Origin: Chara braunii
Taxonomy: Eukaryota; Streptophyta; Charophyceae; Charales; Characeae
Direction of reading: 5' to 3'
Assembly (NCBI GenBank): GCA_003427395.1
Contig: BFEA01000083.1
Location: forward strand, 2,697,724-2,761,723
Length of the DNA stretch: 64,000 nucleotides
Shown: positions 22,280 to 32,281 of the stretch, piece after piece
How positions within the stretch are numbered: the stretch's first letter is position 1
How the letters are laid out: each line of letters begins with the position of its first letter
The notes under the pieces: generated by a model
The model's database searches: none
Told to the model about the DNA's origin: nothing
The model's input: only the letters and a program-made list of their open reading frames with translations
Program-made: the position numbers and the translations under genes

Positions 22280-24066
22280 TTAGGAGGCCGCTAGCAAGGC
22301 GGCCGAATCTGGTGGAGTGGGGGGTGGAGTCGCCTCACCTCCCGCCAAACTCAGTTTCCCGAGTTGAGCCGAGGCCGCACATCCTCCTTGGCCTGATCCT
22401 GGCAAAGAGAGGTCTTGTGCTTGGTGCTGTTGCGCCAGTAGCACCAGCCGTAACGGCCGCGGTACTTGTACTCGGGCTCGGTCAAGCCAAACTTGACCCA
22501 TGGTGGTGCAGGCTGTCCATTTCCGGTCGGCGATGCTGATTTCGCCTTCCCGTTCACTCGGGGTTTGTTGTTGCTTCGCGGGAGGACGGCAACCACCTGA
22601 TCTCCCTCACGTGATGCTGGAGTGGCTGCTGGGTCATCTCCACTGTCCGATTGGACTGCAGCGAACTGCTGCTGTCACGGACCAGTTCTTACCTTCTCCA
22701 CATAGGTTGGCTGCCACGTTGACTTCTCGTGTGCAGCTGCCCTATTGGTCTTGATGATCTCCCTCGCCTTGTTGATGATCTCTGCGAAAGTGTTGTACTG
22801 CTCGCGATCACCAAGTGCGAGGCTGAGAGCGGCGCATGACCTGTTGTAGAACTCACGACATAAATGTGGAAATGGCAAGTTCAAATCGGGCGTGGCCACA
22901 ATCTTCTGCCAATCCGTGAGCCAGTCACGTGTCGGTGTGCTCCCTTGAGCCATCGTGAAGATGCGGTTGATGGTGAGTGTCGGGGCGTCGTCGACGATGA
23001 ACCGCTTCTTCCATTCCTTTGTCATATCCTCCCAGGGGACCTTCTTGTACAGGTCTGAAACCTGGACGCCGTGGATGGTTGCCATGTGGCTGAGCCAAAT
23101 CTGACATCCTCCCTTGATGTTGATGAACAAAGCACTGATGAACAGATGGTCAGGGACCTCGTGAATCCCCAACTCCGTTGTAAATCCTTGCCACCAGACG
23201 ACCGGGTCTTGATGTGTGTAGTCATCAAATTTCTCGATCCGGATCGTCGGCATTTTGTATGGCCTCGTCGAGCTGTTGTTGTGGCTGTGGTCAGTCTACT
23301 GTTGCCGACTGATCTTGGTGTCCAGCAACTCTAACCGCTGGCTGATGGTGGCCGACTTTGCGAAGGCACTTATGTCTCCTAGCATTGCCACTACGTGGTC
23401 AACGCGTTCCTCCAGTTGACGGCTAGAGGGTGCACTGTTGGAAGCCCTAGCCCCTGGTCCTGGTACAGCCTGTTCCAGGTCCAGTACACGGGAATTGAGT
23501 GCCCGTGTTGCATCCTCGTGGCCCTGCACCATCCGGCGGAGGTTCGCCAACTCCTGGTGCTGTGTCTTCAGATCCTGGTACTGTTGCTGCAGTTTCTGGG
23601 TCTGTCTCTCTAACTCAGATCGTTGGTAGTTGCAAGCACGCAACAACCGTGTCACGAGTTTGGAGAGGAACTCCTTATGCTGCTCTTCCGGTGTTGCCTC
23701 GTCGCCGTTTGGTTCAAAGTGCCAGAACTTGAGTTTGTCGATGCTGTTGGCTTCATGCCGCTGCAGCAGATCCTGGGCTTCCTTGCGGCGAGCCTAGGCA
23801 TCTGCGTCTGCTTCGGCCTGTAGCCGCAGCTTCTCTGTTGTTGCCGCTTCTTCAGCCTGTAGTTGGGCAGCCGCGGCTGCCAGCTGGCATTGTTCCTCAG
23901 CGTCGATGAAAGCGAGCTGAGCCTGGAAACGCTTTTTGTAGTCGGCAATGGGCTCATTGGCCAATTGGCCTGGCAGGCCCGTCATGTTGCTGACGTGGCA
24001 CTGTGTCTGACGGGTCACTATAACTGACGTTGCATTGTGTCTGACGTGGCACTGCTGACGTGTCAC
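22280..24066 (-). pseudogene. gag: Element B gag
   Basis: One reading frame interrupted by three in-frame stops: TAG 23794-23796, TAG 23296-23298 and TGA 22675-22677. Order: N-terminal repeats (see 23975-24186), an Ala/Gln/Glu coiled coil (ADYKKRFQAQLAFIDAEEQC onward), a second Gln-rich coiled coil (RSELERQTQKLQQQYQDL), the capsid-like core (IRIEKFDDYTHQDPVVWWQG, LTDWQKIV, LCREFYNR), and a nucleocapsid motif C-YW-R-NSTK-H-KTSL-C, in which Arg replaces the second Cys of the expected CX2CX4HX4C knuckle. The frame ends near 22351 and the linker continues in another. Confidence 0.85.
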
Positions 24067-24186
24067 TGTGTCTGACGTGGCACTGCTGACGTGTCACTGT
24101 GTCTGACATGGCACTGCTGACGTGTCACTGTAGCTGACGTGTCACTGTAGCTGACGTGGCACTGTAGCTGACGTGTCACTGTACCA
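23975..24186 (-). repeat. TGACGTG[GT]C(A) repeat array at the start of element B gag
   Basis: About a dozen units of the form CTGACGTGTCACTGT or CTGACGTGGCACTG in about 200 bp. Most contain ACGTGTC or ACGTGGC, the core of plant ABRE-type bZIP sites. In the minus-strand gag frame they translate to T/V/Q/C/H-rich repeats. A shorter related array is in element A (9775-9870). Confidence 0.85.
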
Positions 24187-24955
24187 ACCCGGAAATTGCA
24201 TGCAAAGGGTGGGTGGGAGGGAAAACACAGGTAGGAAACCAACCCAACATTACTTTCCTCCAACCCTAATCAACAAATAAAAATGAAATAAAAAAATAAA
24301 AGAGGACTACTTCCTTTTTTTTTTTATATATATCTGTCAATCTATTATTAGTAGGACATGTCAGAAGAGTATTATGAACGAGATCTAGGCTAGGTTCCGC
24401 AAAGTTTCGGCTTTTGCAAACTGCGATCTTGAAAAAAAAAATTTGCGAAATGGAGTTATAGATGCGATTTTCAGAAAATAACGAAATTCAGTTTCTGAGA
24501 ATGCGGCAACCTCCGAATATGCCTAACGCAATATTGGTAGGCTTCGCAAAATTTCGGTTTTCAAAAAAAAATTTGCGAGATAGAATGAAAATTCGATTTT
24601 CAGAAAAGAATAATTCCAGTTTCCGAGAATATAACCCTTCTATCGTTATCCCAATATGCCTAGAGAACGAAATACTAACTTCAGAAATTTCAACTATGTA
24701 CGCGAAAATATCAGAGAAACGAAAAACTACTATCGGGAATTTTCAGACAAAACGAAATGCGATTTATCAGAAATTTTCAGATATTTGCTACGTAAAAACA
24801 AACTACTAATATCAGAAATTTTCAGGTAAAACGAAACGCGAATATCAGAATTTTTCAGATATTGTTGCGAGAATTTTTTTATAGAGATTTGACTAAGTCC
24901 TACTTGCGTTACTAATGAGTGATCACTAGATCAGCAAGCTGGCTACTTGATTGAG
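24187..24955 (-). other. Element B AT-rich leader
   Basis: Degenerate repeats of TTTCAG[AT]AAA, CGAAAT and AATATGCCTA words (for example 24515-24530 and 24651-24663). No coding potential seen. Same position and style as element A leader. Confidence 0.6.
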
Positions 24956-24993
24956 CGGGTCCTCTGAATGAGAGGTCCGCTCCGATACCAAAC
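24956..24993 (-). promoter_or_regulatory. Element B primer binding site and overlapping hairpin
   Basis: Minus strand, three bases from the 5' LTR: TGGTATCGGAGC, eleven of twelve bases like the plant initiator-Met primer site TGGTATCAGAGC. The site runs into a hairpin made of GAGCGG/CCGCTC and CCTCT/AGAGG around GAATG (plus-strand 24956-24984), so the outer stem overlaps the primer site. Confidence 0.82.
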
Positions 24994-25526
24994 TGTTGCA
25001 TACTGTAACGTGCAGACCAAAACAAGAACCGACCTCTCAATACAAAGTACAAGATAACACAGCGGAAGACTTAGATACTAATGATCCAAACAATCAATAT
25101 TGCCATGCAGCCCTGAACACACATCATCATCATCGTTATCTGCTGTGAAGGGGGTCTGGCGCTTCACACAAGAAGGCTGCGCCAGCCCCAACCATACATA
25201 GACGAAGAAGGAGGGGAAAATGGGAATGTCGTCAACACCAAGTCTTGACACAGGCCCAAATAGTCCCTCGTCGAAATGTCTGAATCCCAAATGTCCAATC
25301 TGGATCCAATGTCGTCAAGTCTCAAGTCACAACTCTTTCTCTCTCTATCGTAGTCGGAGAAGTCAGGTGGCGAGAGGGTGAGAAAAGATGGTGGACGTAG
25401 AAGAGGAAGAAGAAAAACTCTTTCTCTCTCTCTCTATGTCCAGTACTAACTTGTGAAGTTGGCGCCTTGATGGAGGTACCTCGAAGATGGAGCTGGAGCT
25501 ATGGCGCCACAGGTAAGTACCGCCGG

Positions 25527-26638
25527 CAGCGTTGTCACGCGGGGATCCCCGAGGCCCAAGCCGGGGTAGGGGGTTCAACCCCGGAACCCCGCCGCGGGGC
25601 TACCCGACCCCCGCCCCCNNNNNNNNNNNNNNNNNNNNNNNNNNNNNNNNNNNNNNNNNNNNNNNNNNNNNNNNNNNNNNNNNNNNNNNNNNNNNNNNNN
25701 NNNNNNNNNNNNNNNNNNNNNNNNNNNNNNNNNNNNNNNNNNNNNNNNNNNNNNNNNNNNNNNNNNNNNNNNNNNNNNNNNNNNNNNNNNNNNNNNNNNN
25801 NNNNNNNNNNNNNNNNNNNNNNNNNNNNNNNNNNNNNNNNNNNNNNNNNNNNNNNNNNNNNNNNNNNNNNNNNNNNNNNNNNNNNNNNNNNNNNNNNNNN
25901 NNNNNNNNNNNNNNNNNNNNNNNNNNNNNNNNNNNNNNNNNNNNNNNNNNNNNNNNNNNNNNNNNNNNNNNNNNNNNNNNNNNNNNNNNNNNNNNNNNNN
26001 NNNNNNNNNNNNNNNNNNNNNNNNNNNNNNNNNNNNNNNNNNNNNNNNNNNNNNNNNNNNNNNNNNNNNNNNNNNNNNNNNNNNNNNNNNNNNNNNNNNN
26101 NNNNNNNNNNNNNNNNNNNNNNNNNNNNNNNNNNNNNNNNNNNNNNNNNNNNNNNNNNNNNNNNNNNNNNNNNNNNNNNNNNNNNNNNNNNNNNNNNNNN
26201 NNNNNNNNNNNNNNNNNNNNNNNNNNNNNNNNNNNNNNNNNNNNNNNNNNNNNNNNNNNNNNNNNNNNNNNNNNNNNNNNNNNNNNNNNNNNNNNNNNNN
26301 NNNNNNNNNNNNNNNNNNNNNNNNNNNNNNNNNNNNNNNNNNNNNNNNNNNNNNNNNNNNNNNNNNNNNNNNNNNNNNNNNNNNNNNNNNNNNNNNNNNN
26401 NNNNNNNNNNNNNNNNNNNNNNNNNNNNNNNNNNNNNNNNNNNNNNNNNNNNNNNNNNNNNNNNNNNNNNNNNNNNNNNNNNNNNNNNNNNNNNNNNNNN
26501 NNNNNNNNNNNNNNNNNNNNNNNNNNNNNNNNNNNNNNNNNNNNNNNNNNNNNNNNNNNNNNNNNNNNNNNNNNNNNNNNNNNCCCCCGGAACCCCGGAA
26601 CCCCGCCGGGGCCCCGGGGCCGGGGCTCGACAACCCTG
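25527..26638. mobile_element. GC-rich non-autonomous hAT-type DNA transposon
   Basis: Bounded by a perfect 8-bp duplication ACCGCCGG (25519-25526 and 26639-26646); the partner LTR has the unoccupied site (ACTGCTGG). Ends are CAGCGTTGTC and, inverted, CAGGGTTGTC: imperfect terminal inverted repeats starting CAG.G. An 8-bp duplication with such ends points to the hAT superfamily. The known interior is very GC-rich with GGAACCCCG repeats, and 965 of about 1112 bp are N, so length and coding content are unknown. Confidence 0.87.
25619..26583. other. Assembly gap (965 N)
   Basis: N run inside the GC-rich hAT-type insertion, bounded by CCCCC on both sides. Confidence 0.99.
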
Positions 26639-27271
26639 ACCGCCGGGCTTTGCCAGCCATCTCTTCCAACTCTACAATCTACCACCTATAGCGCCCATCG
26701 TTGAAGACTACAACTATGGCTATGGACGCCTAGCGCCGAAAACTACTACAAGCGCTAATACTACTTCCTAGCGCTGAAGACTACTGCAGCGCTCCTCCTG
26801 AGTGCTGCGGCCGAATCCTAAAGACTACTTGTGCCTACTGACAACTACCTACCCGTGAAGTGCATGGGACTTCCTATGTACTACCAGGTGTGCCTCCTGA
26901 CTGCAGGCGAGCAGTCCAGGAGGCTGTTCTTGCCAATACCGAAGGGAGGCAGGGGCTGCAGCTGCAACTCCTGCTCAAGCTGGCGTGGGGAACAGGCTAT
27001 TTCTGGTCTGTTCCCGAAACCCTGTTTCCGTGTTTGAGGCTTAGGTAGGTCGAACACAATGAAGGACTGAAAATGACCCTCCGTTTCAGGGTGAAAAACC
27101 TCTAAGCCTGAAAGGCCCAGAAATAGGTTGAAAACGGAATAGGGCTTGCAGACCCTCGTTTTCAGTTTCAGGCTGAAACGACCGGGGTCTGTAAGTCCTA
27201 TTTTCTAGGCTTTCAGGCTGAAAGTGCGGGACGGTCCCTACACGGCCTGTGTGGCAACGCAGTATGCCACA

Positions 27272-29015
27272 TCAACGTTACACAAAAAGATGATGTAGCC
27301 CCTGCTGCACAAACACCCATGAACAAGTGTGAGGAGCCGCCAAAACCGCCGGGGTGAACTGATTAAGAATTGTGTGTCCTTTTTCTAAAAACGTTATAAC
27401 CCCGACTGCTGAATGTGTCTTTGGCGATGTACTTAGGATACGGGTCTTTGACGATACCCCGCTTGGCATCGTCATGAGACCCATCAGACAAAGGAGTAAC
27501 GCTTTCAATAGACGCAGCCACATGTTTCTGCAAAGCTTCCTTCTTATCTATTCCACAAGCCTTCATAACCCTGACAGCTCTCTCGGAAAGGCGAGGCATC
27601 TTGACCCTCTTAAACAATCCTACATTTGACGATGACTTCTTCGGTAAAGCGGTCAATGACCTCCCTGAAAAAGATTTCCCGCGTATGGCTTTTGGAAGCT
27701 TCATGGGCAGGGACATTGACAACCTCACACCTGTAAAACATAGAAAACAACCCACAACCCACAAACTTTTTCTTAACAAGTGGTAATAGATACATCAGCC
27801 CATCATACCAATCTGGATGAACACAGAGCTGAGTAGTGACAGATATGCGAGTGCTATTATTCACAAATTTTATTGTGCTCGGGAGTCCTTCAAGGGAAAT
27901 CGCCCTCCTGTCGCGCCACTGTGCCAACGTCCACGGAGGATTCGATGTTATGCACCTCGAGCACGTCTGAGTCGCTAGCCAGCTCGATGGCAGTTGAGTC
28001 GCTAACCAACTCGATGGCTTCATGAAGTACCATTTCCTGATCAACACTGACTCTCGATCACCTTATTCTTCACCGCAACGGGTGGACGGAGAATCATGAT
28101 CTTTCCACTCTGGATCCATCGGGACGCCGACCGACACCTCACCACTAAAAAGTCGAGCTTCCACTACGGGTTCTTCGCCTTCCTCATTGCCAAGAAGCCG
28201 AGCTTCCAGCACGGGTTCTTCTTCGCCTTCTTCATCGCCAAGAAGTCGAGCTTCCACAAACGTCCACGCACGTCCTTCCTCCCCACGTTCTTTGCCTTGC
28301 AGAAACGTCCACGCGAGATACGGTTAACGGAGGCCCAAATATTCGTCGTTTTCGTTGGCAATTGCGGTGCGAATTTAATCAAAAATTTTAAAAACAAACG
28401 ATATGAGACCATAGTGCAAACATCAAAAAAGGAAACAGGCAAAAAAAAATAGAAAAAAAAAAAAAACACTATGAAACCCTATCACAAAGACACTGTCCGA
28501 GTCAAAATGAAGCGTCCAACGAATTCAACAAAATGCCAACTTTTTCATTATTGATCCAAACATGTCAAAACTGCACACATGACGTACCCTAAAGCACATA
28601 TATATCACACAAAAAGAAAAAAAAGAAAAAAAAAGGCAAAAAATCAGCACAATATGACAGTTTCAGTGCAATTCGGTGTGAAATTCGTCAAAAATAACAC
28701 CCCTGGTTAACCACGTGTGGTCCACGCACGTCCTTCCTCCCCACTGTCACCCTCTTGCGTCGTCGCCACAGCCGACTCACTGTGCAGAAGCACTTCAGTG
28801 CCCCCGATGGTGATGGCATTTTCCGACAAGCCATGGAGAAACTCGTCTTCCTGCTGCACAACATGCCCTTCCTGTGAGAGCTCCTCTTCCCTCGAAGTTG
28901 TTGTACTCTTGCTCTCAAAATCGACGGACGCACCCTCCGAAGCATGACATTCATGCTCGCTTCCGCCACTTTCACAATTGCATGAGGAGTGCCTATGCTG
29001 CCCAAGTGAGCTCAT
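27272..29015 (-). pseudogene. Probable N-terminal part of the split ULP1-like gene
   Basis: Minus-strand coding-like blocks in changing frames, as expected for exons or decay. 29015-28707 is acidic and Ser/Glu-rich, starting MSSLGQHRHS. 28257-28063 has a tandem repeat of EARLLG[DN]EEGEE. 28048-27890 contains AIELVSDST and AIELASDSD, two SUMO-interacting-motif-like stretches. 27779-27363 is Lys/Arg-rich (FKRVKMPRLSERAVRVMK, GIDKKEALQKHVAASIESV). I recognise no domain. The link to the protease at 16434-17130 rests on same strand, position directly across element B and the SIM-like repeats; exon borders are not established. Confidence 0.45.
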
Positions 29016-29391
29016 AGGAGCACTCTTTCACTTGGAGAGAGGAGAGGGGAACCCATGCCCGTTTAGAAGCTTGGTGGAGGCCATGGGCTAGGGAAAGGAA
29101 CTCTAGAGACTAGTGAATAGGGAGGCTGGCCCTAGGGAGGTGATCCGCCATAGCCCCCTGGGTGAGAGGAAGAGAGAGAGGCTAGAGGGAGTCTCATTAA
29201 CCCTCGTAGATGGAAGGACTCCATAGCTATGGTGATTGAAGTTTATGGTAACTTAGGAGAAGGTGGGAGAGGAAGGAGAGAGGCTTGAAGTATAAGAAGA
29301 CCATAGCCAAGAAGGTGCTTTGTGCAAGGAGGAGGAAGCCTCATCAAGATTGAGACTCCATCTCCAAGACATTAACAAGGTAAATGGAAGG
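29016..29391. other. Unassigned sequence
   Basis: G/A-rich, no gene recognised; may be the promoter side of the minus-strand gene that starts at 29015. Confidence 0.4.
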
Positions 29392-29560
29392 AAGAGGAAG
29401 TTTTTTTTCCTTCTTCTTCCTCTTCCTTTTCTTCTTCTTCCGCTCCTCCGTCTTCTTCTTCTCCCTTTTCTTCTTCTTCTTCTTCTTCTTCTTCTTCTTC
29501 TTCTTCTCCCGCTTTCTCCTTCTCTTTCTCCTTCTTCTTCTTCTTCTTCTTCTTCCGTTT

Positions 29561-29597
<37 letters not shown>

Positions 29598-29632
29598 CTT
29601 CTTCTTCTTCCTATTGAGATACTCAAGATCTT
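29392..29632. repeat. (CTT)n and T-run microsatellite
   Basis: Long pyrimidine tract of CTT/CTTC repeats followed by about 38 T, then more CTT. Confidence 0.95.
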
Positions 29633-30811
29633 ACATTTCACTCACACACCAGTAGGAGATGTTCCAATTCTTCTATGGGTGAGTTGATGTTCAATCTTTG
29701 TGTTTTGAGCTACTTCAACTCTTGCAATTTACTCACATGCTAGTAGGAGATGCTCCGATTCTCTTATGGTTGATCTCATGCTCTTTTCATATGGTTTGGA
29801 CTAGTGTAGATCTTGTTTTTCACACACATGCTAGTAGGAGATGCTCCGATTATTTCATGAATGATCTTAGTGTAGATCTTGTTTTTCACTCACATGTTAG
29901 TAGGAGATGATCTGATTCTTCCATGGATGATCTCTTGCTCAAATCTTGTGATATAGCCTAGTGTAACTCTTACATTTCACTCACACATTAGTAGGAGATG
30001 TTCCGATTCTTCTATGGATAATCTCATGTTCAATCTTTGTGATTTGGGCTACTTGGACTCCTGCATTTCACTCACACACTAGTAGTAGATGTTCCGATTC
30101 TTTTATGGTTGATCCCATGCTCTTTACTTGTGGTTTGGACTAGTGTAGATCTTGTTTTTCACACACATGCTAGTAGGAGATGCTCCAATTTTTCTATGAA
30201 TGATCTCGTACTCATTTTTTGTGATTGGACTAGTATGAATCCTGCATTTCACTCACACACTAATAGGAGATGGTCCGATTCTTCTATGAATGATCTCTTG
30301 CTCAAATCTTGTGATATAGGCTAGTGTAAATCTTGCATTTCACTCACATGCTAGTAGGAGATGTTCCGATTCTTTTATGGATGATCTCATGTTTAATCAT
30401 TATGATTTGGACTACTTCAACTCTTGCATTTCACTCACACACTAGTATGATGATGTTGCGATTCTTCCATGGATGACCTCATGCTCGTTACTTGTGGCTT
30501 GGACTAGTGTAGATCTTGCTTTTACTCACATACTAATAGGAGTTACTCCGATTCTTCTATGGATGATCTTATGATCAATCCTTGTGATTTGGGCTACTTC
30601 AACTCTTGCATTTCACTCACACACTAGTATGATGATGTTCCGATTCTTCCATGGATGAACTCATGCTCGTTACTTGTGGTTTAGACTAGTGTAGACCTTG
30701 CTTTTACTCACACACTTATAGGAGATGCTCCGATTCTTCTATGAATGATCTCATGATCAATCCTTGTGATTTGGACTACTTCAACTCTTGCTTTTCGGTC
30801 CCATGCTAGTA
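29633..30811 (+). repeat. ~91-bp satellite array (second locus)
   Basis: About 13 units; anchor GATG[CT]TCCGATTC begins near 29658, 29749, 29840, 29906, 29997, 30088, 30180, 30269, 30360, 30452, 30542, 30634 and 30724, spacing 89-92 bp except one 66-bp unit. Same satellite as 1-477 but inverted. It stops within a unit at CTAGTA (about 30811), where element C begins. Confidence 0.93.
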
Positions 30812-31362
30812 ATGGATTGGGTGGGGGTAGAGTTGGTGGAAGACACGGTGTACCTAGTAGTAGAGCTGGAATGGCGTGTGAGGGGGGAGTTCGGGGGCAT
30901 AAATTTGGACCTCCTAGGGCACGTACGTCGACAGGATCCTTACACTTGTCGGAAGAAGGATGGCGGACCTTTGGGATTGCCTTGGTCTCCGGGGATGACC
31001 CCGTGCGAATGTTCGAAGGGGCATGACAGATAACCTGGCAGGAGAGGTTTGAGTTCGCAGATCCAGAACGGGATGACGTGACGGCTGAGGTAAGAGTCGC
31101 CGTGGCAGGGTTCTTTAGGTTACCGAATGAGGTCATACAAATGAGTCTATCACCCTTTTTACTAAGACAAGTGGGAGGCATAGAGCAAGTGGAGCAGGCG
31201 GTAGCTGCCAGAACTAGGCTAAATTTTGATGAAGCATTAGTGTATCGGGAATACTACCGGACCTTCCTAGAGATGGGACCTTTTAGAGACAAACAAGGAC
31301 ACGAGGTGTTATGCATACTACGCGCAGCAGTAAATACTAGGCCGGGGACCGCAAATAAGTGA
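30812..31362 (+). pseudogene. Element C pre-gag domain, copy 1 (truncated)
   Basis: No known family recognised. N-terminal half (DTVYLVVELEWRVRGEF) and C-terminal half (31078-31362) lie in different frames. The second half, GFFRLPNEVIQMSLSPF, LNFDEALVYREYYRTFL and VLCILRAAV, aligns block by block with copy 2 of element D (GLFPYPSSRLRVTLPAF, LDFDGLCRGYTDRDWVLY, LIEFLRAIV). Its start is cut by the satellite junction. Position upstream of gag recalls the extra ORF1 of Ogre-type elements, whose role is unknown. Confidence 0.72.
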
Positions 31363-31567
31363 TGAGGCCATATGGGAAGTCATCAGGCGGGAGGTAGGTA
31401 GAGCGCAACCTACATAAATGACTTATACCGGCTGTACGAGCAGTCGGCGAAGGTTCCTGCTCCTGGGAATATGGAGGGATAGTTGGGTCCGGAGAAGAAG
31501 AATGAGAACATAAAGTGTAAGGGGACAGTAGGTGGGCGTTTGCTGAGAATCGACTGTAATCCTTTCT

Positions 31568-32281
31568 TTGTGGACTATGAAGGAAATCATCGGAACAGCG
31601 ATGGTCACGATGCGTGTTTGGACGGTACGCCAGCCCCGGTACCCCGGACCTCCCTGGTATAACGACAGAGGGTGGGAAGTGTCCCAACCGTCAAGTCCCG
31701 ACTTCCGGGGGTTCGATACGGAATGGAGGGCCGTGACTTTGGGGAGGGACCATGCCTTTATGTTGGTAGAATGTCGGTGGACGGGGATGAGATTCAACCG
31801 AGGACCTGGGGATGACCTATTTTCCAGTTTGGAAGTTACCGGGACCATGTATCTACCCGAGATCGGCTGGCACTCGTTGGGGGTGGGGATAGCACAAGAT
31901 CACGAGCAGGCACCGCTCTTTCAGAGGGCCGCCAGGACACTGACTCGAATAGGTCAATCGATCAGGGCGAGGAGGAACGTGGATTTGCTCACCAGGGTGG
32001 AAATGAGGGGCTGGAGGGAGTTCGGGGCACCGACAACTCCGCTGAGGTGCCGGGTCCCCAGATTCATGGTAAACCTCGTCTTCGGAAGCCTCGCAAGGGC
32101 GCAAGATCTGACAGACTCGACAATTATCTGGGTAGACCACTTTCCCTACCCGACCATCGGGACGTTCTATGACGTTGCTGTGGAGCATGGGCTGTTCTGG
32201 GGAAACTGGGCCAATGAACTCTTGGAAGTAATTAATATCCTAATATTTGGGTTGCCACGGCTAAGCCTGGGCGGAATATGA
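31568..32281 (+). CDS. Element C pre-gag domain, copy 2
   Basis: Open frame of about 235 codons; the first ATG in frame is at 31577. It aligns over most of its length with element D copy 2: DTEWRAVTLG (D: ESRWTSTVLG), LEVTGTMYLPEIGWHSLGV (D: IEVEGHIYYSPEVLATVYF), AARTLTRIGQSIRA, TPLRCRVPRFMVNLVFGSL (D: SRLRVTLPAFVAEELWGL), ELLEVINILI (D: QLIEFLRAIV). The conserved centre has the form [LR]R..[LV]P.F[MV]....[FW]G. No catalytic signature, signal peptide or membrane segment is evident. The fold and role are unknown. Confidence 0.8.
   Translation: MWTMKEIIGTAMVTMRVWTVRQPRYPGPPWYNDRGWEVSQPSSPDFRGFDTEWRAVTLGRDHAFMLVECRWTGMRFNRGPGDDLFSSLEVTGTMYLPEIGWHSLGVGIAQDHEQAPLFQRAARTLTRIGQSIRARRNVDLLTRVEMRGWREFGAPTTPLRCRVPRFMVNLVFGSLARAQDLTDSTIIWVDHFPYPTIGTFYDVAVEHGLFWGNWANELLEVINILIFGLPRLSLGGI

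Larger units (their letters stand above)
17131..27271 (-). mobile_element. Element B: chromodomain Ty3/Gypsy retrotransposon, younger than A
   Basis: Minus-strand order: 5' LTR (24994-27271, enlarged by a hAT insertion and a gap), primer site, leader, gag, protease, RT, RNase H, integrase, chromodomain, polypurine tract, 3' LTR (17131-18346). LTRs start TGTTGCATACTG and end CAGTATGCCAC[AC], an imperfect terminal inverted repeat. The RNase H-integrase-chromodomain part is still open for over 750 codons, but gag has three in-frame stops, protease one and RT one frameshift. No 5-bp target duplication is visible (AGTAGC on the left, TCAAC on the right). Confidence 0.93.
24994..27271 (-). repeat. 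Element B 5' LTR, split by a hAT-type insertion
   Basis: TGTTGCATACTG to CAGTATGCCACA. Matches 17131-18346 on both sides of the insertion at 25527-26638; without it the LTR is about 1157 bp. The antisense cassette lies at 25444-25518. Confidence 0.93.

Noticed and set aside
22207-22539. Plus-strand open frames opposite gag and pol of elements A and B (for example 18749-19463 and 22207-22539)
   Set aside because: Shadows of minus-strand coding sequence without own motifs.
25467-26704. Long open frames across the 965-N gap
   Set aside because: They exist only because N codons are not stops.
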